NCBI GenBank assembly: GCA_947598345.1 | Contig: CANQFF010000034.1 | Span: 1-10,822 of the forward strand | Direction of reading: 5' to 3' | Length of the DNA: 10,822 bases | Source of the DNA: an uncultured Bacilli bacterium | GTDB taxonomy: Bacteria > Bacillota_I > Bacilli_A > RF39 > UBA660 | In this document: positions 8,034 to 10,822 of the stretch, one piece after another | Layout: the number at the start of each line of letters is the position of its first letter | How positions within the stretch are numbered: the stretch's first letter is position 1 | Made by a program: the position numbers and the translations under genes | Notes under the pieces: generated by a model | What the model saw: the letters and a program-made list of their open reading frames with translations, nothing else | Told to the model about the DNA's origin: nothing | The model's database searches: none

Positions 8034-9126
8034 ATCTATCTAAAGGTTGACCAAATATATCAGTTGTAACACCATTTGATTGAAATTGAGGTTGTGGTTG
8101 ACCTAAATTCGTTAATCCACCACTTACTGGATTTGACGCTACTGTTGGCTGATTATTTAAAAAATGTGTCTGATCAAATTCCTGTACTACTGGATTTGGT
8201 GCCTGTTGTTGATTATTTGTAGGTTGTGGTTGAAATCCTTGTACTACTGGATTCGCTGCTTGTGGTTGATTATTCATAGATTGTGGTTGAAATTCTCGTA
8301 CTACTGGATTCGCTGCTTGTGGTTGATTATTTATAGGTTGAGGTTGAAATTCTTGTACTACCGGATTCGCTGCTTGTGATTGATTATTTACAGGTTGTGG
8401 TTGAAATTCTTGTACCACTGGATTTACCGCCTGTTGTTGATTAAGTGGTTCAATAACATTTGATTGTGGCAGAGATTTTGGAATTTCAGTTCCAATTTGA
8501 TTAGTAGGTACCGCTGGAACCTCAATCTCTGGAATCGGATTTGAGTCCGGAATAGAACCAAGTGACTGAAGAGGTTGTATCGGCATATCATTTTGAATTG
8601 GTTGAACTAAATCATTATTTGTATTAACATTTACTGGTTGAATTGTATTAATTGCACTTAAATTTTGTGGACTTTCATTATACAACTTATCAATTTGATT
8701 TAACATTGATGGTTGATCTGTTGTATTTTCAACTGTTATAACATTTTCTTTTAATTTAACTCTTAGATTACATAAAAATGCCATAACCCCAGTCATAACA
8801 GATCCAATTAGTAAAAAATAATATCCCATACTTAACATTCCAAAATTTCCTTGGCCCATATATTGTACGGTTTGCATTATAGAATAAAATAATACAGCTC
8901 CAGTAGTCATATATGCGAATTCTGTTTTGAAATTTAAAGCAAAAAATATAACACCTATCGCACCAAAAACCATCAACATTATTGGTAAATAAGATGCATT
9001 AATTGAACTATTAATTTGCCATAAACTTTGAGTATAACCACTAATATTTATAAAGGGAACAAAAACTGCAATAATTATAAGTGCTGAAGATACTGCACCT
9101 AAAAATCTAAAAATAAGTTTATTCAT
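8032..9126 (-). CDS. four-TM membrane protein with Q/N/P-rich repeat tail, function unknown
   Basis: I do not recognise a named family. From the ATG at 9126 the protein is 364 aa. Four hydrophobic helices lie at about 5-28, 46-65, 73-90 and 98-119, with a PFINISG turn after the first, a look shared with many small uncharacterised Firmicute membrane proteins. From about 125 to the end runs a low-complexity tail rich in Gln, Asn, Pro and Val, with no predicted fold. It contains five tandem units of 19 aa (about 231-326) around NPVVQEFQPQP and NNQ. Basic residues at both ends of the helix bundle suggest by the positive-inside rule that N-terminus and tail are cytoplasmic. AGGGG lies 5 bases before the chosen ATG; a longer frame from 9162 would bury that site. 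It has its own TATAAT upstream. The reading frame is intact across the repeats, so the gene is probably expressed. Confidence 0.8.
   Translation of the reverse strand: MNKLIFRFLGAVSSALIIIAVFVPFINISGYTQSLWQINSSINASYLPIMLMVFGAIGVIFFALNFKTEFAYMTTGAVLFYSIMQTVQYMGQGNFGMLSMGYYFLLIGSVMTGVMAFLCNLRVKLKENVITVENTTDQPSMLNQIDKLYNESPQNLSAINTIQPVNVNTNNDLVQPIQNDMPIQPLQSLGSIPDSNPIPEIEVPAVPTNQIGTEIPKSLPQSNVIEPLNQQQAVNPVVQEFQPQPVNNQSQAANPVVQEFQPQPINNQPQAANPVVREFQPQSMNNQPQAANPVVQGFQPQPTNNQQQAPNPVVQEFDQTHFLNNQPTVASNPVSGGLTNLGQPQPQFQSNGVTTDIFGQPLDR
8149..8436 (-). repeat. 57-bp in-frame tandem repeat, five units
   Basis: Five head-to-tail units encode variants of NPVVQEFQPQP plus NNQ. Four are exactly 57 bp and the last (3'-most in the gene) is 60 bp and degenerate, followed by a further half unit. 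Two neighbouring units share an identical run of more than 30 bases, so duplication is recent there. As the unit is a multiple of three, gain or loss of copies would change tail length without breaking the frame. Confidence 0.9.
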
Positions 9127-9153
9127 AAATACCCCTACCTTCTTTATAATATA

Positions 9154-9182
9154 ATTATACAATTTATTTACAAAAAATACAA
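9154..9182 (-). promoter_or_regulatory. promoter for the repeat-tailed membrane protein gene
   Basis: On the minus strand TTGTAT (9182-9177), a 17-base spacer and a perfect TATAAT (9159-9154). Transcription would start near 9147, giving a leader of about 20 bases with AGGGG before the ATG at 9126. The -35 matches only three of six positions. Confidence 0.5.
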
Positions 9183-9215
9183 CAAATTTTTTTAACTTTT
9201 ATTAATAGCGTTAAT

Positions 9216-9602
9216 TTATTTTTCGACATCATAATTCCACAATCCTAATTTACCCTTACAATGAATAACATTATCATACTTTTTAACACATTCTAACTTC
9301 CAAGCATATGTCTCATTATGACCACTTTTACCATATACTAATGGATTTTCTTTTCTTAATTCTTTAATAAATTTTTCATCGACAAGTATGCAATCCGTCA
9401 AAATAGCTTCACCTATAATGCATCCAGGTTGATATTCAATACCATATTGTTTAAATTTTTCCTTATTATCTCTTTCAATACTTTGAGATGTATGTATTAA
9501 TATTTTACCTCTATAATTAGTTTTCCAACTTCTAAATTCATATTTTTTATATCCATTAATTATTAAACTCCCCCAGGGTTCTTTTATTGTTAACACCTTC
9601 AT
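9216..9602 (-). CDS. ASCH domain protein, putative RNA-binding or modified-nucleoside hydrolase
   Basis: Compact cytoplasmic protein of 128 aa that is essentially one ASCH domain. The opening MKVLTIKEPWGSLI, the signature NGYKKYEFRSW at 16-26 and RGKILIHTS at 31-39 are typical. GCIIGEAILTDC at 60-71 forms a later strand and YAWKLE around 99-104 is the usual ending strand. ASCH domains form a PUA-like barrel. Members include RNA-binding proteins and, in E. coli YqfB, an N4-acetylcytidine amidohydrolase; the conserved Lys/Arg of the signature fit either role, and I cannot choose between them. The ATG at 9602 is preceded by AAAGGA at 11 bases and GTGAT at 3 bases, so the ribosome binding site is weaker than in neighbouring genes. 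A TGn-TATAAT promoter sits upstream in the U tract of the preceding terminator. Confidence 0.9.
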   Translation of the reverse strand: MKVLTIKEPWGSLIINGYKKYEFRSWKTNYRGKILIHTSQSIERDNKEKFKQYGIEYQPGCIIGEAILTDCILVDEKFIKELRKENPLVYGKSGHNETYAWKLECVKKYDNVIHCKGKLGLWNYDVEK

Positions 9603-9626
9603 AATATCACATTTCCTTTATTCTTT

Positions 9627-9635
9627 ATTATATCA
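9627..9635 (-). promoter_or_regulatory. extended -10 promoter for the ASCH gene
   Basis: On the minus strand TGATATAAT is a perfect TGn-TATAAT, starting directly after the U tract of the preceding terminator. Transcription would start near 9620, leaving an 18-base leader. No clear -35 is seen (TAGTTT at 9655-9650). Confidence 0.55.
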
Positions 9636-9668
9636 AAAAAAAGTAGTTTAAACTACTTAAACTACTTT
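9635..9668 (-). terminator. strong rho-independent terminator after the CotD-like gene
   Basis: On the minus strand AAAGTAGTTTAA (9668-9657), loop GTAGT, TTAAACTACTTT (9651-9640), a perfect 12-bp stem that runs into eight T residues (9642-9635). It begins 8 bases after the CotD-like stop codon. An alternative 18-bp palindrome within the same bases gives a competing fold, but the 12-bp hairpin has the better loop. Confidence 0.85.
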
Positions 9669-9676
9669 AAAAATTA

Positions 9677-9940
9677 TTAAAAATTATTAAACATATTACC
9701 TGAACATCCACCACAGTCATTATTTATTACTACATCTTCCTCATCGCAAGTATATTGTGGGGTATATGTATGTGTATATATATGTTTATTTATTACATGA
9801 GTATGAATTGGGCAACAATGTTGTACTTCATGGTGAAATTCTTTTTCTACACATTTTGTTATTGTTGGTTCCATTATAGGTTGTTCCATTTGTGGCATTG
9901 GTCTTTCACAACCACATCCACAATTTTTATTAAAAAACAT
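9677..9940 (-). CDS. CotD-family spore-coat-like protein
   Basis: Small protein of 87 aa, rich in Cys, His and Thr/Tyr. It opens with a Cys-Gly cluster (NKNCGCGCERP, 5-15). The centre is EFHHEVQHCCPIHTHVINKH (34-53), followed by IYTHTYTPQYTC. The end is a DCGGCSGN segment. The HEV-H-CP-HTHVIN core is what I associate with CotD-like coat proteins of Firmicutes; coat proteins are otherwise poorly conserved. No signal peptide or membrane helix is present, as expected for a protein made in the mother cell and deposited on the forespore. The many Cys and His could also bind metal or cross-link. GGAGG lies 5 bases before the ATG at 9940. A CATATTATA box upstream matches the sigma-K -10 pattern. It stands alone: promoter region upstream, strong terminator downstream. 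Whether this organism sporulates is not shown by the window. Confidence 0.78.
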   Translation of the reverse strand: MFFNKNCGCGCERPMPQMEQPIMEPTITKCVEKEFHHEVQHCCPIHTHVINKHIYTHTYTPQYTCDEEDVVINNDCGGCSGNMFNNF

Positions 9941-9959
9941 AAATACCTCCTATCTAGTT

Positions 9960-9968
9960 TATAATATG
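9960..9968 (-). promoter_or_regulatory. possible mother-cell sigma (SigK-like) -10 for the CotD-like gene
   Basis: On the minus strand CATATTATA matches the sigma-K -10 pattern CATAnnnTA exactly, 19 bases before the start codon. An AC dinucleotide for the -35 lies 18 bases upstream, one or two more than the usual 16-17. The same bases include TATTAT, a one-mismatch sigma-A -10, so the assignment is tentative in DNA this AT-rich. Confidence 0.3.
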
Positions 9969-10016
9969 TAAAATATACTAAAGTGAGTGGTACTATGACT
10001 ATTTTTGAAAACAAAA

Positions 10017-10045
10017 AAGTGATAACCCTGATAAAGTTATCACTT
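10017..10045 (-). terminator. strong rho-independent terminator of the candidate RNA
   Basis: On the minus strand AAGTGATAAC (10045-10036), loop TTTATCAGG, GTTATCACTT (10026-10017), a perfect 10-bp stem running into six T residues. It lies 77 bases before the CotD-like start, so it ends transcripts before that gene. The loop is complementary over 7 bases to an upstream segment (10079-10073). Confidence 0.82.
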
Positions 10046-10173
10046 CTGAGTTTGGAAAATTGCATCTAAACATTATCAGTGAAAAGTGCAACACAACTAC
10101 CTTTGAAGTTTTCTTTCTTCTTACAATTGTAAAGCTTAGAGTCGGTAGAAATTGCATTTAGCATTTCCAGTTT

Positions 10174-10232
10174 AATATTAAGCAAATAGGTTTATATAGT
10201 TTTTAACTATATAACTTTTTTTACTTAATATT
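10174..10232. repeat. nested inverted repeats in the candidate RNA
   Basis: The outer arms AATATTAAG (10174-10182) and CTTAATATT (10224-10232) enclose an inner 10-bp hairpin, TTATATAGTT (10192-10201) and AACTATATAA (10205-10214). On the plus strand the inner hairpin is followed by CTTTTTTTAC (10215-10224), which would make a good terminator for any plus-strand transcript. On the minus strand no U tract follows, so it would be an internal stem. Confidence 0.75.
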
Positions 10233-10338
10233 ATCTTAGATATTGAACTGTATTATTTTTAAAATTACTTTGAAAATTTCTTTCATAAATAATTTTTATT
10301 ATATAATTTTGTACTATATCTAGCTCTAAACTGATTAA

Positions 10339-10367
10339 AGTATACTACATAATTCGACAATTGTCAA
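10339..10367 (-). promoter_or_regulatory. near-consensus sigma-A promoter of the candidate RNA
   Basis: On the minus strand a perfect TTGACA (10367-10362), exactly 17 bases of spacer and TATACT (10344-10339), 11 of 12 consensus positions. It is the best promoter in the window. Transcription should start near 10332. No ribosome binding site or gene follows for about 380 bases, which is why an RNA product is proposed. A 10-bp palindrome GACAATTGTC (10356-10365) overlaps the -35 and could be an operator. Confidence 0.8.
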
Positions 10368-10407
10368 TACCTTTTTTACAATTTATTCCATTTTTTAAAA
10401 CAATTTT

Positions 10408-10822
10408 TTAAAACGGCATTTTCATTTTACCATTTTTCATCATTTTCATCATTTTTTTCATCTGTTCAAATTGATTAAGTAATCTATTAACCTCTTCTAC
10501 ACTTCTAGCTGATCCTTTAGCTATTCTACTTTTTCTAGTTGCCTTTAAAACTTCTGGATGTCTTCTTTCATATGGTGTCATTGAAAGTATTATTGCTTCT
10601 ATATGTGCCATATCTTTTGGATCTATTTTTATGTTTTTAAGTTCTTTAGGTACTCCCGGTATCATCTTTATTAAACTTTCAAGAGGACCTAATTTTTTTA
10701 TTTGCTTAAATGTACTTAAAAAATCTTCTAAATCAAATTTACCTTGTTCCATTCTCTTAGCTGCTTTTTTAGCCTCATCTTCATCTATTACTTCTTCAGC
10801 CTTTTCTATCATAGACATAATG
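10408..10822 (-). CDS. ffh: signal recognition particle protein Ffh (SRP54), C-terminal part
   Basis: Partial: the frame is open to the right window edge, so the N-terminal and GTPase (NG) domains lie outside. The 138 visible residues are the M domain, which binds SRP RNA and signal peptides. Typical blocks are MSMIEKAEEVIDEDEAKK, DFLSTFKQIKKLGPLESL, IKMIPGV, the RNA-binding RRHPEVLKATRKSRIAKGS segment followed by SVEEVNRLLNQF, and a Met/Lys-rich end (KKMMKMMKNGKMKMPF). The Met codon near the edge is internal, since an in-frame Ile codon precedes it as expected before MSMIEK. No clear rho-independent terminator follows the stop: the downstream fold CCGTTTT/AAAATGG (7 bp, one G-U pair) lacks a U tract, so some transcripts may read into the RNA locus. 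Confidence 0.97.
   Translation of the reverse strand, partial: IMSMIEKAEEVIDEDEAKKAAKRMEQGKFDLEDFLSTFKQIKKLGPLESLIKMIPGVPKELKNIKIDPKDMAHIEAIILSMTPYERRHPEVLKATRKSRIAKGSARSVEEVNRLLNQFEQMKKMMKMMKNGKMKMPF

Larger units (their letters stand above)
10011..10332 (-). ncRNA. candidate structured noncoding RNA of about 320 nt, class unknown
   Basis: Most of the 467-base gap between the CotD-like gene and ffh. It is bounded by a near-consensus promoter (10367-10339) and a 10-bp-stem terminator (10045-10017). Between them are nested complementary segments: AATATTAAG/CTTAATATT (10232-10224 with 10182-10174) enclosing a 10-bp hairpin (10214-10192) and flanked by CAGTT/AACTG (10250-10246 with 10172-10168). 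Further ones are CTACC/GGTAG (10148-10144 with 10101-10097), a TTACAATTGTAA hairpin (10132-10121) and TTGCA/TGCAA (10091-10087 with 10064-10060). No credible protein gene is present. I found none of the signature segments of RNase P RNA, tmRNA, SRP RNA, T-box leaders or common riboswitches. It could be a free small RNA or an attenuated leader for the CotD-like gene. Promoter, terminator and repeats are seen; that it is a functional RNA is inference. Confidence 0.5.

Noticed and set aside
8164..8379. Plus-strand open frame rich in Trp, Leu and Tyr across the repeat region.
   Set aside because: It is the antisense shadow of the 57-bp tandem repeat; a repeated unit that lacks a stop stays open in several frames. 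No ribosome binding site.
9205..9222. Small inverted repeat ATTAA-CGCTA-TTAAT after the ASCH gene as a terminator.
   Set aside because: The stem is only 5 A-T pairs, and on the minus strand it is followed by an A-rich run with no U tract.
9755..10065. Open frames on both strands overlapping the CotD-like gene and the right-hand spacer.
   Set aside because: They lack good ribosome binding sites, overlap the well-supported CotD-like gene out of frame, and the minus-strand one crosses the strong terminator at 10017-10045.
10236..10286. A 16-codon minus-strand frame (hydrophobic, Lys-containing, starting MKEIFKVIL) within the candidate RNA, resembling a toxin or leader peptide.
   Set aside because: No Shine-Dalgarno sequence lies upstream, the region is AT-rich enough to give such frames by chance, and it overlaps predicted stems.
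10321..10335. GTTTAGAGCTA near the proposed RNA 5' end, similar to the Cas9 repeat/guide sequence GTTTTAGAGCTA.
   Set aside because: There are no repeats, spacers, anti-repeat partner or cas genes in the window. An 11-base resemblance is not enough to call a tracrRNA or CRISPR element.
10381..10420. Complementary CCGTTTT/AAAATGG after ffh as its terminator.
   Set aside because: The stem is long-looped and almost all A-T, contains a G-U pair and has no following U tract.

Overview
The window looks like chromosomal DNA of a very AT-rich, walled, low-GC Gram-positive bacterium of the class Bacilli. The RNA polymerase delta subunit (rpoE) lies beside argS and ywiB, an arrangement typical of Bacilli and not of Clostridia. 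The standard code is used: TGG encodes Trp, and TGA serves as a stop for prmC and for the DUF308-like gene. This argues against a Mycoplasma-type organism. A class A penicillin-binding protein shows a peptidoglycan wall. A CotD-like protein hints at sporulation ancestry. An uncultured gut lineage near Erysipelotrichia/RF39 would fit, but that is inference.

All genes except the penicillin-binding protein lie on the minus strand. Read from the right, the window opens with the C-terminal M domain of Ffh (SRP54), cut by the window edge. Next comes a 467-base stretch without a credible protein gene. It holds a near-consensus sigma-A promoter, a set of nested inverted repeats and a strong terminator on the minus strand, and I read it as a candidate structured RNA of about 320 nt. 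Then follow a CotD-like coat protein, an ASCH-domain protein, a four-TM protein with a long Q/N/P-rich tail built on a 57-bp tandem repeat, and a six-TM DUF308/HdeD-like protein. Each has its own recognisable ribosome binding site, and most have a candidate promoter.

In the middle, the PBP1A-type gene is on the plus strand. It converges on the DUF308-like gene through a shared hairpin terminator, and it is divergent from a tight ywiB-argS-rpoE operon (protein of unknown function, arginyl-tRNA synthetase, RNA polymerase delta). To the left, a good promoter drives prfA-prmC: release factor 1 and the methyltransferase that modifies its GGQ glutamine. An SDR-family oxidoreductase follows prmC, probably with its own extended -10 promoter.

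The left half is conserved housekeeping (translation, transcription, wall synthesis). The right third is the accessory part: the unassigned RNA locus, the CotD-like protein and the repeat-tailed membrane protein. The RNA locus is the best candidate for something undescribed. I matched it to no known RNA class by eye, and a covariance-model search would be decisive. Several start codons are placed downstream of the longest open frame because the Shine-Dalgarno sequence lies inside the longer version.
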